A stretch of 12,135 nucleotides of DNA from Pavlovales sp. CCMP2436 (GCA_026770615.1 MU631413.1:289978-302112), one strand, 5' to 3'; positions 1-7,098 are shown, counted from the stretch's first letter. Notes: generated by a model not told the origin, from the sequence alone. Numbers and translations: made by a program.

Positions 1-226
1 GGTCAACCTCGCCCTTAGGGTAGAGCGGGTTGTCAGAGTCGTCGACATCGTCGGGCTCGGGGTACTCGAGCGGGACGACGACGGGGTTGCCCTCCAAGAT
101 CTCCCCAGGCGGGGGCACAGTGAAGACAAAGCTCAGGTCGATCTTGTCGTCCGACTGCAGGATCATGATGAGCATCGTGAGCCAGATCGGAAACATCTGC
201 GTATCCTTGAGGGTGCAGTGCTGCAT
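1..226 (-). CDS. hypothetical protein, N-terminal part (runs off the left edge)
   Basis: I see an open minus-strand frame from an ATG at 226-224 to the window edge, about 75 codons. Codons end mostly in G or C, as in the other genes here, which supports real coding. The protein begins MQHCTLKDTQMFPIWL. It has a short hydrophobic stretch (about residues 11-22) followed by an acidic, proline-rich part with PEPDDVDDSD. The frame stays open upstream to a TAG at 283-281 with coding-like codons (DLQASKSSGSSRR), so the true protein may start earlier, or this may be the C-terminal side of a gene split by the retrotransposon to the right. No family was recognised. No AT-rich promoter motif of the kind seen before other genes lies upstream. 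Confidence 0.5.
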   Translation of the reverse strand, partial: MQHCTLKDTQMFPIWLTMLIMILQSDDKIDLSFVFTVPPPGEILEGNPVVVPLEYPEPDDVDDSDNPLYPKGEVD

Positions 227-354
227 GCGGCGGGAAGAGCCGCTGGACTTCGAAGCCTGGAGGTCCACAATATCAAGAGGCTAGCGGTGTTGAACGCAAG
301 CACGAGCTAAGAGAGGATTGGAGTCCGAGACGCGGTGAAGCGTCGAAGGCAGCT
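227..354. other. short non-coding stretch left of the retrotransposon
   Basis: No convincing gene, promoter motif or hairpin was seen. It lies between the CT-repeat tail of the retrotransposon and the left partial gene. It may hold the 5' region of that gene or the remains of the sequence into which the element inserted. Confidence 0.4.
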
Positions 355-368
355 AGAGAGAGAGAGAG
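355..368. repeat. (AG)7 dinucleotide repeat, (CT)7 on the minus strand
   Basis: Seven AG units directly follow, in minus-strand order, the stop codon of the retrotransposon frame and about 10 bases of spacer. Some non-LTR retrotransposons end in a short simple repeat rather than poly(A), so this is the best candidate for the 3' tail of the element. It could also be an unrelated microsatellite. Confidence 0.6.
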
Positions 369-377
369 CTATAGAGC

Positions 378-824
378 TTAATTGAGGAATAGAGCGGTTG
401 TCAAGATGGCAATCAGGATGTCAGACAGAGCCCAAGTGAGAGGACACTTGGGCTCCCGATAGCTTCCGGCGTGCGCGTCCGAGTGGCTGAGTGCAGAGTC
501 GGCGATGGCGCGTAATTCCGAGTTGGTGCCGAGGCCTCCGAGTTTTTTCATGATTACGGTTCGTCGAAGGTCACGTTGGTCGGCGGTTGCTGGGCAATGC
601 TTCGTGATATGTTCGACTGAGTCCATATCGTTCGCTGAGTTTAGGCTTTTCATGATGCAGAAGGGGCATTTAGTGCTGAGTTTAGGGCCACCTTCGTAGA
701 GGGTAACGTCGAGGAGCTTTGGTTCGTCTCTTGCCCGTTCTATGTTGTAATTCGTGGTGCCTGTCATGTATCGGACGTATGTGCGTTGAGTAGTCTCTGA
801 GTTTTTCCCCAGTGTTGGTCTCAA
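378..824 (-). pseudogene. C-terminal zinc-knuckle fragment of retrotransposon ORF2
   Basis: This 148-codon frame ends with TAA at 380-378. Residues 53-77 carry C-x2-C-x15-H-x4-C (CPFC then EHITKHC), the CCHC arrangement found at the C-terminus of many LINE ORF2 proteins after RNase H or endonuclease parts. The remaining residues are an ordinary hydrophilic tail ending in a hydrophobic ILIAILTTALFLN. The stop lies next to the CT-repeat tail, as expected for the 3' end of an element. The previous piece (682-924) is in another frame, so ORF2 is broken here as well. Confidence 0.6.
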
Positions 825-865
825 GGAGGCTGTTGACTCCTTTATCCAGAGGTCGGTTCGGTCCC

Positions 866-1150
866 TTAGGCGGATAGCATATTTTGTGTGCGTCTAGTGA
901 GGTTCCGGAGGTCATTTCGGACATGGATGTTTATAGCTTGGTTTCCCGCTTCTTCCTTGACTGCCCTGCGTATGGTGGATGGAGTGTGGTCAATAAAGTT
1001 CCCGTCTTTGTCTGTGACGCTGTACCTTGCTGGCGGCCAAGCGCGTGGGCCTAGGTCGTGAAAGGGGGTTTGGTTCTCCACTGCCACTTGTCTGGCGGCC
1101 CAGTCAGCGCAGACGTTGAGTGTCACATGCACTGCGTCATAGGCTGGCAT
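866..1150 (-). pseudogene. end of the RNase H domain and following linker, retrotransposon fragment
   Basis: The open frame carries LNVCADWAARQVA near its start, matching the last conserved motif of RNase H (N-x-x-A-D), where the Asp is catalytic. It is followed by a basic linker typical of the region between RNase H and the C-terminal zinc knuckle. It is in a different frame from the upstream RNase H fragment at 1540-1953. Confidence 0.55.
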
Positions 1151-1539
1151 TGGTGCTCCTCCTGCCGTGGGCGGTGGTTGTATCTCATTGGCCTTCTCGT
1201 TCGCCTTGCCGATGAGGGCATCGGTTCCCGCGTTGTCAAATTTGTAAACTTGGCTTGCCGTGTCGATTCTTGGGTTTTGTATCAGTGGTCTGAGGAAAGA
1301 GTCTGCTTTGTGGGCTTTCTAGTGCTTGAAGATGTGGATTTGCCGGTGTGGGTGTTGCGTGTCAGGAGTTTGCTGAGTCTTCTGAGTTGTGACTGTCGGC
1401 TTGGCGTAGCTGTTTCGTCCGTGCCTTGGTGTTGGGGTTGTGATTCGGTGTTTGTGGCTGTGTTGCAGTTGGGGTTTAGGCGCCACAAATTCCTGAGTGG
1501 GTTGAGGCAGTCCCAAGAGGTGGTGAGTGTCGTCTGTGT

Positions 1540-1953
1540 TTAGAGGGATTTGAGTCGGAGGCTGAGTGTCGCAGCTGTGAGTTCGCTGTCTAGAGCGTCT
1601 TTGTCCCCTGGACGGATGGCGTTGGTCATGTGTATTTCCTGTCTCCCGTCTGGGTAGTTGATTAGGTAAGCAACGCCTCCTGCTGTTTTCCCTGTCATCT
1701 CCGTGTGGGAGCCATCGACTGCTACGTCGGTGACTGTTGAACCTCCCGGGAGAGCTGTTCTTAGTGTTTTGTCATATTTATCCAGATGAGCGTTTCGCAG
1801 GTGTGCCGTGTGGGATCTGGCGGCTGCGGATGCAGCAAACCGTGGGAGGGCTTGGAGGGTTGCGGCTGTCAGGATGAAGAGATGGTAAGATGTGGTGTTC
1901 GTGGCCTGGCTCCCAGTTGTAGGGATGGTGTATTCTCGTGACCACGAAAACAT
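1540..1953 (-). pseudogene. RNase H domain fragment of the retrotransposon
   Basis: This is an open fragment of 137 codons. Residues 75-82 (TDVAVDGS) and 121-130 (LDSELTAATL) match the first two catalytic motifs of eukaryotic and retroelement RNase H, with the GGVAYLINYPDG strand between them. The first 70 residues should connect RT to RNase H in the intact element. The frame ends at a stop just after the Glu helix, and the rest of the domain continues in other frames to the left, so this is a broken piece rather than a gene. Its right end abuts the discoidin gene. Confidence 0.65.
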
Positions 1954-1964
1954 CTATGCTCGGA

Positions 1965-2760
1965 TCCCATCTACGATCATAGAATTGCACGGACACATAA
2001 GTGGTGCCGTTGGATGAACCCTCCAGTCTGAGTCTCACCGTGTCCGGCGAATTAGTGAGCGTGAAGGACTTGATGACGACCGCGGCGGGGTATTGCACGG
2101 TCAAAAACTCGCCCCCGCTGCCACTGGTACTGTAGCTGGAGCTAGACGACGTCCAGCTGGTCGCATCGCTCTTGTCGAGCGCGTTATTCGCCGCGGAACC
2201 AGTCTTGGTCGAGCTCGCGGACACAGACCAGCTTGCAGACGGCCAGACCGTGCTGTCGTCGATAGTGCTCAAGGAGGTGAACTTGAGAGAAACGTTGCAC
2301 ACCGCGCTCCCCACCGTAATCGGATCGAAGGCGGCCGTCGCCTGCACCTGGAACTCGCTCCCCGTGTTGTCCGTCTCCACGAGCCACGAAAGTCGCTCGC
2401 CGTGCAGCCCGTGATCGCGATTTTTGGAGGCTCCAGTAGGCTGCCGTTCAGGTAAGTGAGCGCTGGCAGGAATACGGAGCCGGTGAACGTGGCGGGCGAC
2501 TCAAACGTGGCGCGACCGTGCGCGAGCAGACTGCCATCGATCTCCACTGTGCTGTTGAAGGCTGCAGGAGAGCGCGCCTGCAGCGTCCCGAGCAGCTCCG
2601 TGCTGCCGAAGAAGCGCGAATCCCCGTAATGCGTCAGTGCGTCATTCAGGGTCAGGGTCCATGCCTCCTATTCGGAGGCCTTCACGGCTGCGACGTCGAC
2701 TACATGCGAGTACACGCTGGCAAACTTGCGCGCGTAGGGGCGGAGGACAGTGTAAGACAT
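1965..2760 (-). pseudogene. structural-type protein with a C-terminal discoidin (F5/8C) domain, interrupted
   Basis: The minus-strand gene starts with ATG at 2760 (MSYTVLRPYARKFASVYSHV), just downstream of an AT-rich promoter-like motif. Codon 31 is an in-frame TAG (2670-2668). The frame continues through a beta-rich, Ser/Thr-rich region and must shift by -1 near 2400 (from ITGCTAS to LSWLVETDNTG), consistent with one missing base. From about 2245 a discoidin-like domain follows: SASWSVSASS, ANNALDKSDATSWTS, GEFLTVQYPAAVVIKSFTL, RLRLEGSSNGTTYVSVQF. F5/8C domains bind carbohydrate or lipid at surfaces, so a virion attachment or fibre role is a reasonable inference. The frame runs into retrotransposon sequence at about 1960, so the end of the domain is lost or displaced. 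Shift, stop and insertion together suggest a broken gene. Confidence 0.65.
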
Positions 2761-2770
2761 GTCTGTTGAA

Positions 2771-2788
2771 CGCGCTACCGAAATTTGG
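2771..2788 (-). promoter_or_regulatory. AT-rich promoter-like motif before the discoidin gene
   Basis: On the minus strand it reads CCAAATTTCGGTAGCGCG, ending 11 bases before the ATG at 2760. It resembles the AAATTTTCGCG-type motif found before several other genes in this window. Confidence 0.5.
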
Positions 2789-2803
2789 GCCTGCTCCTTA
2801 TGC

Positions 2804-2813
2804 TTTTTTTTTT
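2804..2813 (+). promoter_or_regulatory. T10 run upstream of the Cys-rich membrane protein gene
   Basis: Ten consecutive T residues lie 16 bases before the ATG at 2830, in otherwise GC-rich DNA and at the same distance as the AT-rich motifs before other genes here. It favours 2830 over the in-frame ATG at 2815, which would follow the run by only one base. Confidence 0.4.
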
Positions 2814-2829
2814 CATGCCGCTCAGTAAA

Positions 2830-4077
2830 ATGGCGTCATACGACCTGCTCTTCCTGAGCGTTGCGTGCGCCGTCTCACTCGCACTCATGCTCGCGCAATC
2901 ACCGTCCCCGCCGACCGGTGATACCAGTAACGACAACAACAATGCACCTCCTCAAGTCGACGTTGATAACGACCTCGCCCTCGTGAACAACGGCGTAACG
3001 GCGTAGGAGCCGCAGCCACCGCCGCCGCCTACGCCCGACCCGCCACCCAGCGGGCTCGGCGCCACGCTGCAGAACGTGGTGCCCTACATCGCCGGCGCGG
3101 TGGGCGTGGACATCGCACTCAAGCTCATTTCCGAGGTGGGCCAGATTGGCCCTATCAAGAACTTCAGTGGCGGGCTCGGCAATATCGGCATGGTTGGCGA
3201 CCTGAGCGAGGCTGCCAACGCGCAGCTACGGAGCATGACCGAGGCGCTCCTGAAGCAGCAGAAGCAGCAGGCCGAGCTCGAGGCCTACATGGCGCGGCAG
3301 ACCGAGCTCGCGCGCGTCACGGCCGTGGTGGACGACCCGCTGCGCAACGCGGTCGCCGACCTCAAGCCGGGCTCGGCCGAGCGCGCGCTGGCCAGCGGTG
3401 TGCTCGACGCCGTGGGCTCGATCTCGACCGCGCCCATGCAGATCGCCGCCGTCCTCGACACTTCCTTCACCGCCCAGCAGGCGCGCATCGCCGAGATACG
3501 CAAGACGCAGGGCGCAGACGCGGCGAACGCCTCGCAGGTGCTCACGCCGCGCAACATGGCCGGCGACATCATCGTGGGCAGCCTCGGCGGCACGCTCGCC
3601 GACCTGTTCGCGAAGACGCCCCAGGAGCGCGCACGGGCCGACGAAGTACTGCGGCTGCTGAACTCGGCGCACCTGCAGGACCTCGTCGCCAACGTGAACG
3701 CGCTGCTGCCGCCAAGCGCGCTCAAGCTACCGGCGCCGTTGCCGCTACCGCCACCGGTGAAGGCCAAGGTGTGCACGTGCCCGGGCGGCACCTCGGACGC
3801 GGGCGCGCAGTGCCGGCGCAACATTACGCGTGCGCGCGAGAGGAGCACGTGCAAGGCGTACAACGGCAATGAGGAGAGGGCCCGCAACGGGCTCTTTGCG
3901 CTCTGCCCCAACGGCTGAATTCCGCTCGGCGTGGGCGGCAGGGACCCCTACCGCTGCCGCAACACGGCCCAGCCCTCGTGCAAGGAGTACAACACGCGCG
4001 GCGGCCCGTGCCCCTCCGGCTACGCGATGCTGAACGACAGTACCTGCTGGCGCCTGGAGAATACGATCTGCGCGTAA
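2830..4077 (+). CDS. membrane-anchored protein with Pro-rich linker, helical domain and Cys-rich C-terminus (in-frame TAG and TGA)
   Basis: A single plus-strand frame of 415 codons ends with TAA. Residues about 5-22 are a hydrophobic anchor or signal (DLLFLSVACAVSLALMLAQ). A low-complexity linker with Asn/Asp and Pro runs follows; TAG is codon 59. Next come a Gly-rich hydrophobic segment and a Gln/Ala/Glu-rich helical region with possible coiled coil (EALLKQQKQQAELEAYMARQ). From about residue 315 the protein is Cys-rich in a repeated pattern (CTCPGG, CKAYNGN, CPNG, CKEYNTRGGPCPSGYAML). An in-frame TGA at 3916-3918 (codon 363) sits inside this Cys-rich part, and the pattern continues beyond it to the TAA, which shows the downstream part belongs to the same gene. 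The layout suggests a virion membrane or surface protein exposing a disulphide-rich domain. No family was recognised. Codon use is strongly GC3-rich throughout. Confidence 0.7.
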
Positions 4078-4103
4078 ATTCTGACGCCGCACGTATCAGC
4101 GCA

Positions 4104-4111
4104 ATTTGCGA
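4104..4111 (+). promoter_or_regulatory. weak AT-rich motif before the possible capsid-type gene
   Basis: AATTTGCG lies 22 bases before the GTG at 4134 and resembles the stronger motifs before other genes. It is one reason to place the next start near 4134. Support is weak. Confidence 0.25.
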
Positions 4112-4133
4112 CGCCGGGTCGGACGGCGAGCAG

Positions 4134-4886
4134 GTGCACAACCTGTTCATCACGGACGTGGACTACGACGCGGAAGAGACGAAATGCGGGCGCGTCATGA
4201 CCAGGACCCGCCTCGAGCCCATAGCGACGAGCATCATCGACCTGTGGGACGACGAGGGTGTGTACGCCGGCGACGACCTCCTCTTTACCGACGTGAAGCT
4301 CGACTCGGTGGTGCGCTTCGTCTCCACCATTTCCAATACCGTTACCGATTACTAGTTCGTCAGAGAGATGCTAACCGTGAACGGCAAGTTCAGCATCCGG
4401 ATCGATGCCCCCCTGATCATGAATCACTCGGATCAGTTCCGACTGCAGCTCGTGCGGGAGTGGCTGCCGAAGCCGCTCGCGCTCCTGGGCCGCTTGAAGA
4501 CGATCACGGCCTGCGAAATCCGCGCGTACGCCTTCTGCGGGCTGTCCTCGGGCAACCTGTACGAGGGGGTCACCGGGGAGCCCCAGCAAGATTTCATCGG
4601 CCTCGAGATCGCCGAGATCCCGGGCAGCATGCAGTCCACTAATCGCAACATGGAGCGGCTGCTGGCCGTGCTCCCGACGCACATGCCCGGAGGCTACCAC
4701 CCCTCCTCGTGGAACGACTCGCGCGACGCGATGATCTTCCTGCCGGAGGGCTTCGCCAAGACGCGGTTCAGCTCGCCGCTCCCGCCGATCAGCACCATCA
4801 CGCCAAGGCTCGTCGATCGCAGGGGCGCGACGATCAAGTTGACGCGCTTCCACCTCTGGATCCGGCTGCACGCAGTCAAGTTCTAA
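4134..4886 (+). CDS. hypothetical protein, possible capsid-type beta-rich protein (in-frame TAG)
   Basis: The frame is open from upstream of 4134 to TAA at 4884-4886. An in-frame TAG at 4353-4355 (codon 74 from 4134) separates VSTISNTVTDY from FVREMLTVNGKFSI; codon use and sense continue unbroken across it. The start is uncertain: there is no ATG before 4197, and sensible sequence (HNLFITDVDYDAEE) begins at the GTG at 4134, shortly after the previous gene's stop. The protein alternates beta-like segments, has a Pro/Gly-rich centre, and ends in PRLVDRRGATIKLTRFHLWI. A C-terminus of this shape is reminiscent of viral jelly-roll minor capsid or penton proteins, but I see no diagnostic motif, so this is only a guess. 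It lies directly after the membrane-anchored protein on the same strand, as virion genes often do. Confidence 0.6.
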
Positions 4887-4908
4887 GTTCTAGCTCTTTT
4901 GTAGAGAA

Positions 4909-4917
4909 CAAAAAAAA
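4909..4917 (+). promoter_or_regulatory. A-run upstream of the 59-aa gene
   Basis: A run of nine A residues lies about 21 bases before the ATG at 4939, followed by a CG-alternating stretch. AT-run then GC-rich leader is the arrangement seen before several genes here. Confidence 0.35.
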
Positions 4918-4938
4918 ACATTCGAGCGCGCGCGCAAG

Positions 4939-5118
4939 ATGAACGTGACCACGCGCCCCAAGGACCGCGGCCTGGCGCACAAGGCCGCGGTGCAGGCGGT
5001 GCTCAACAAGCTCAGCGTTGCGGAGGTACCTGGCCTGCGCACTTACGAGCCGACGACGAACGACTTCGAGCGGGCCAAGACCATCGTCAAGGCGACTTAC
5101 AACAATGGCGGCATGTGA
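4939..5118 (+). CDS. small hypothetical protein, 59 aa
   Basis: ATG at 4939 to TGA at 5116-5118. The protein (MNVTTRPKDRGLAHKAAVQA..., ending KATYNNGGM) is hydrophilic, probably helical in its first half, with no membrane segment and no recognised motif. Codon use is strongly GC-ending, supporting a real gene. It is preceded by an A9 run about 21 bases upstream. Its stop is three bases from the stop of the convergent minus-strand IQ-motif gene. Confidence 0.65.
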   Translation: MNVTTRPKDRGLAHKAAVQAVLNKLSVAEVPGLRTYEPTTNDFERAKTIVKATYNNGGM

Positions 5119-5121
5119 GCA

Positions 5122-5433
5122 CTACGAGCCGCCGTCCGATGCAATTACCTCGATGATGAACTCAAAGCGCAAGTGCCGCCTGTAATGCAAGCGGTACGCA
5201 CGCTGGATGGTGCTCGCCGCACGGGCGAGCACCGCGTGCTCCGGGGAGACGCGCTTCCTGCTTAACACGTTGCGCACGAGCCCGAGTGGACACCAGCTGG
5301 ACACGACGTCGTCGTCCTGGGGCCGTCGACGCGCGTAATAGATTCTCACGAGCTTCCACACGGCGGTCAGTATGCTCGTGAGGCCCGCGATGCCGCCGAT
5401 GACCGCGAGGATCTCTGCCTCAGCAATAAGCAT
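5122..5433 (-). CDS. small membrane protein with a calmodulin-type IQ motif
   Basis: ATG at 5433-5431, 103 aa, ending at TAG (5124-5122). Residues 8-29 form a hydrophobic transmembrane segment (ILAVIGGIAGLTSILTAVWKLV), followed by basic YYARRRP. Residues 76-86 (IQRAYRLHYRR) fit the IQ consensus I-Q-x3-R-x4-R, which in eukaryotic proteins binds calmodulin or related light chains. A short membrane-anchored protein with a single IQ motif is unusual; binding a host EF-hand protein is an inference from the motif alone. It converges with the 59-aa gene, ending three bases away, which suggests TAG really is the stop here. An AT-rich motif (TTAGATTTTTCGGG on the minus strand) lies about 13 bases upstream. 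Confidence 0.7.
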   Translation of the reverse strand: MLIAEAEILAVIGGIAGLTSILTAVWKLVRIYYARRRPQDDDVVSSWCPLGLVRNVLSRKRVSPEHAVLARAASTIQRAYRLHYRRHLRFEFIIEVIASDGGS

Positions 5434-5446
5434 CTACATGAACGTA

Positions 5447-5460
5447 CCCGAAAAATCTAA
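5447..5460 (-). promoter_or_regulatory. AT-rich promoter-like motif before the IQ-motif gene
   Basis: On the minus strand it reads TTAGATTTTTCGGG, ending 13 bases before the ATG at 5433. It matches the T-run-then-CG form seen before the HJR and the 43-aa gene. Confidence 0.5.
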
Positions 5461-5470
5461 TTTTAGTCTC

Positions 5471-5507
5471 ATTCGCCAAGCCTTCAATTCGCCAAGCCTT
5501 CAATTCG
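5471..5507. repeat. 16-bp tandem repeat, 2.3 copies, in a divergent promoter region
   Basis: The unit ATTCGCCAAGCCTTCA occurs perfectly at 5471-5486 and 5487-5502, with a third partial copy (ATTCG) at 5503-5507. It lies between the two divergent small-membrane-protein genes. It could be a repeated regulatory site or simple slippage. Confidence 0.85.
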
Positions 5508-5520
5508 CACTACGGAGCTC

Positions 5521-5532
5521 TTTAATTTTCGC
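5521..5532 (+). promoter_or_regulatory. AT-rich promoter-like motif before the 126-aa membrane protein gene
   Basis: TTTAATTTTCGC lies 33 bases before the ATG at 5566. It shares the AATTTTCGC core with the motif before the 43-aa minus-strand gene. Confidence 0.5.
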
Positions 5533-5565
5533 AATCGGTCAATGCCAACAACCTAGCTGTAAGAA

Positions 5566-5946
5566 ATGTCCATCGCCTCCGCCGCCACGTACACCGTGAC
5601 GCAGAGCGCGGGCGGCATCGTCATCGGCGCGCTCATCAACCAGGCGATCCCCGCCCTCGCCGACCTCGAGCCCCTCGAGCACACGATCGCGCTCGTGGCG
5701 CTGCAGGCGGTCCTCAACGGCGGGTCGGTCGCCGCGGGCATGTACCTCTTCAACCGCAACGGGAACGACCCGACCGGCGGGCTCATGTTCATCATCTGGG
5801 CGCTCATCGTCACGCAGCCGGGCCTGACCGATCGGATGCGGCTGCTTGCGTCCGAACTCGGAGTGCACGTGCGACAGTATGCACCGACCGCGGCCGCTTC
5901 GGTCCTGAGCAGCGCCGCGACTCGTTATCCCGCCGAATCGTGCTGA
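5566..5946 (+). CDS. small multi-pass membrane protein
   Basis: ATG at 5566 to TGA at 5944-5946, 126 aa. Hydrophobic segments occur at about residues 17-32 (IVIGALINQAIPALAD), 40-61 (ALVALQAVLNGGSVAAGMYLF) and 71-84 (GGLMFIIWALIVTQ), so two or three membrane passes are likely. The C-terminal 35 residues are Ala/Ser-rich and overlap the 3' end of the convergent VLTF3 gene by 137 bases; one of the two tails may be longer than the original protein. No family was recognised. Small hydrophobic proteins of this kind are common in the inner membrane of nucleocytoviricot virions, but a virion role is inference. Confidence 0.6.
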   Translation: MSIASAATYTVTQSAGGIVIGALINQAIPALADLEPLEHTIALVALQAVLNGGSVAAGMYLFNRNGNDPTGGLMFIIWALIVTQPGLTDRMRLLASELGVHVRQYAPTAAASVLSSAATRYPAESC

Positions 5947-6946
5947 GCACGGCCTGGTCGGCGCGCACCGACGCCATCTCGCGCAAAAGGCGCCGGTCGC
6001 TGTAGCCCGGCTGGCGCCCGCCGCGTATGCGGGCGTGCAGCGCGGTCGCCGCCTCCGCGCAGTCGAGCGCCTCCCAGGTCGCGCGCAGGAGGTCCGTCTC
6101 GAGCCGCGGCCAGACCTCGGGCTGGAGGACCACCGTGAGCCAGCGGAAGGCGCCCAGGTCGACCGGCAGGTGGCGCCACCCGTGGAAGTCGCAGATCAGG
6201 CCCCAGACGCGGTCGAGCTCCTCCCACTTGCCGCGCGTCTTCAGCTGCGGGAAGTGCGGCAGGAAGTCGTCGCGACCGAGCAGCTGCAGCAGCCGGAAGA
6301 GCAGAAAGTTGTAGTTGAGCAGGTTCTTGCGCGCCTGCTGCTTGAAGAGGCGGAAGGGCTCCTGCACGCCCTCGAAGATGCGCGCGAGGAGCAGCGTCTC
6401 GTTCTGCGTGATGACCGGCGGCCGGTAGCGCGTCACGCGGTTGATCACCTGCACCCAGCTCTCGTTGTAGCGCTGCAGCTTGCACCGGCGCAGGAGCAGG
6501 CGCACAGATTCCTTGTCGAGCGTCTCCGGCCGCTCCTGCAGCAGCCGCTCCACGATCAGCGCCCAGTCAGCCGGGCAGATGGGCGTCTCGAGCAAATGGT
6601 ACTGCGCGAGGCGCTCGTGCAGGTGGTGCACGGGCTTGTAGCCCTCGCGCGGCGCGCAGGTGATCCGCTCGTGGTCCTCGAAGCAGTCGGCGAAGTGGTA
6701 GCGCGGGAACTGGACTAGGGCGCACTCGCTGCAAAAGAGGTGAGCGCGCTCAGGGTCCAGAAAAACCGGGCCCAGGCACTCGCTGCACTGGTCTCAGCCG
6801 CGCTCAGCGTCAGTGCCACGTCCACGCAGAAGCGCGAATAGGTCGCCCATGTCGCCCTCAGAGAGGTCGCCCGCCTCGAGCAGGCCCTTCAGACGCGCCT
6901 GATTAAGCGCCACCACGTCGCGCGCAGGGACGCGGCGCTTGCCCAT
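5810..6946 (-). CDS. VLTF3: VLTF3-like late transcription factor (poxvirus A2 family), with in-frame TGA
   Basis: ATG at 6946-6944 (MGKRRVPARDVVALNQARLK) to TGA at 5812-5810, 378 codons. Codon 51 is an in-frame TGA (6796-6794), just before a zinc ribbon with Cys at about 54, 57, 72 and 75 (CSEC and CSEC). The diagnostic VLTF3 core follows: a helical region, then RYNESWVQVINRVTRYRPP, QARKNLLNYNFLLFRLLQLL, GRDDFLPHFPQLKT and LDRVWGLICDFHGW. In nucleocytoviricots VLTF3 drives transcription of late, mainly virion, genes and is one of the few genes found in nearly all of them. No ATG lies between the TGA and the zinc ribbon, so the TGA would remove the ribbon-containing protein unless it is read through, mutated or a sequencing error (TGG or CGA would be one change away). 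The last 45 codons overlap a convergent gene and look less conserved. Confidence 0.85.
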
Positions 6947-6960
6947 AGCGGGGCCGACTG

Positions 6961-6974
6961 CGCGCTAATTTTGG
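6961..6974 (-). promoter_or_regulatory. AT-rich promoter-like motif before VLTF3
   Basis: On the minus strand it reads CCAAAATTAGCGCG, ending 14 bases before the ATG at 6946. A second AT block, AAAATAAAAATTTGGCG, lies about 50 bases upstream (6996-7012). Both are AT blocks followed by GCG, as before the other genes. Confidence 0.45.
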
Positions 6975-7070
6975 CTATTTTTGTTGACGTAAACGCCAAA
7001 TTTTTATTTTACGGAATCACCGAGAACGTAACGGCTCTATGGACGGGCCGGCCGGGCCACGATTGTGGTT

Positions 7071-7098
7071 GCGCCAGTGCGCCAGTGCGCCAGTGCGC
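7071..7098. repeat. 8-bp tandem repeat, 3.5 copies
   Basis: The unit GCGCCAGT is repeated three times, followed by GCGC, in the gap between the VLTF3 promoter and the end of the 102-aa membrane protein gene. It could be slippage in GC-rich DNA; no function is evident. Confidence 0.85.

Larger units (their letters stand above)
355..1960 (-). mobile_element. degraded, 5'-truncated non-LTR retrotransposon (RNase H and zinc-knuckle end of ORF2)
   Basis: Minus-strand pieces in shifting frames spell the end of a LINE-type ORF2. An RNase H domain begins around 1720: VAVDGSH gives the first catalytic Asp (codon at 1716), DSELTAATLSL the Glu (codon at 1584), and NTDDTHHL near 1530 may give the next Asp in another frame. 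The final motif, LNVCADWAA (Asp codon at 1105), lies in a third frame. A CCHC knuckle follows at 594-668 (CPFC, then H and C in EHITKHCP), an arrangement common at the C-terminus of RNase H-bearing LINEs. No reverse transcriptase motif is present, so the element is truncated at its 5' end, as LINE insertions often are. At least three frame changes make it dead. Codon use is less GC-rich than in the flanking genes. The right boundary (1955-1985) is approximate and I could not identify a target-site duplication. Confidence 0.75.

Noticed and set aside
30..284. 84-codon plus-strand frame at the left edge
   Set aside because: Ser/Gly/Thr-rich start and no motif; the opposite strand has coherent GC3-rich coding running off the edge.
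1058..1543. 161-codon plus-strand frame within the retrotransposon
   Set aside because: The minus strand holds RNase H motifs; the plus frame is Val/Cys/Leu/Ser-rich with no motif.
3226..3911. minus-strand open frames antisense to the Cys-rich gene
   Set aside because: Arg/Leu/Gly-rich shadows; the plus frame has anchor, linker and ordered Cys pattern.
6035..6718. 227-codon plus-strand open frame
   Set aside because: Antisense to the conserved VLTF3 core, with a Leu/Arg/Glu/Val-only look.
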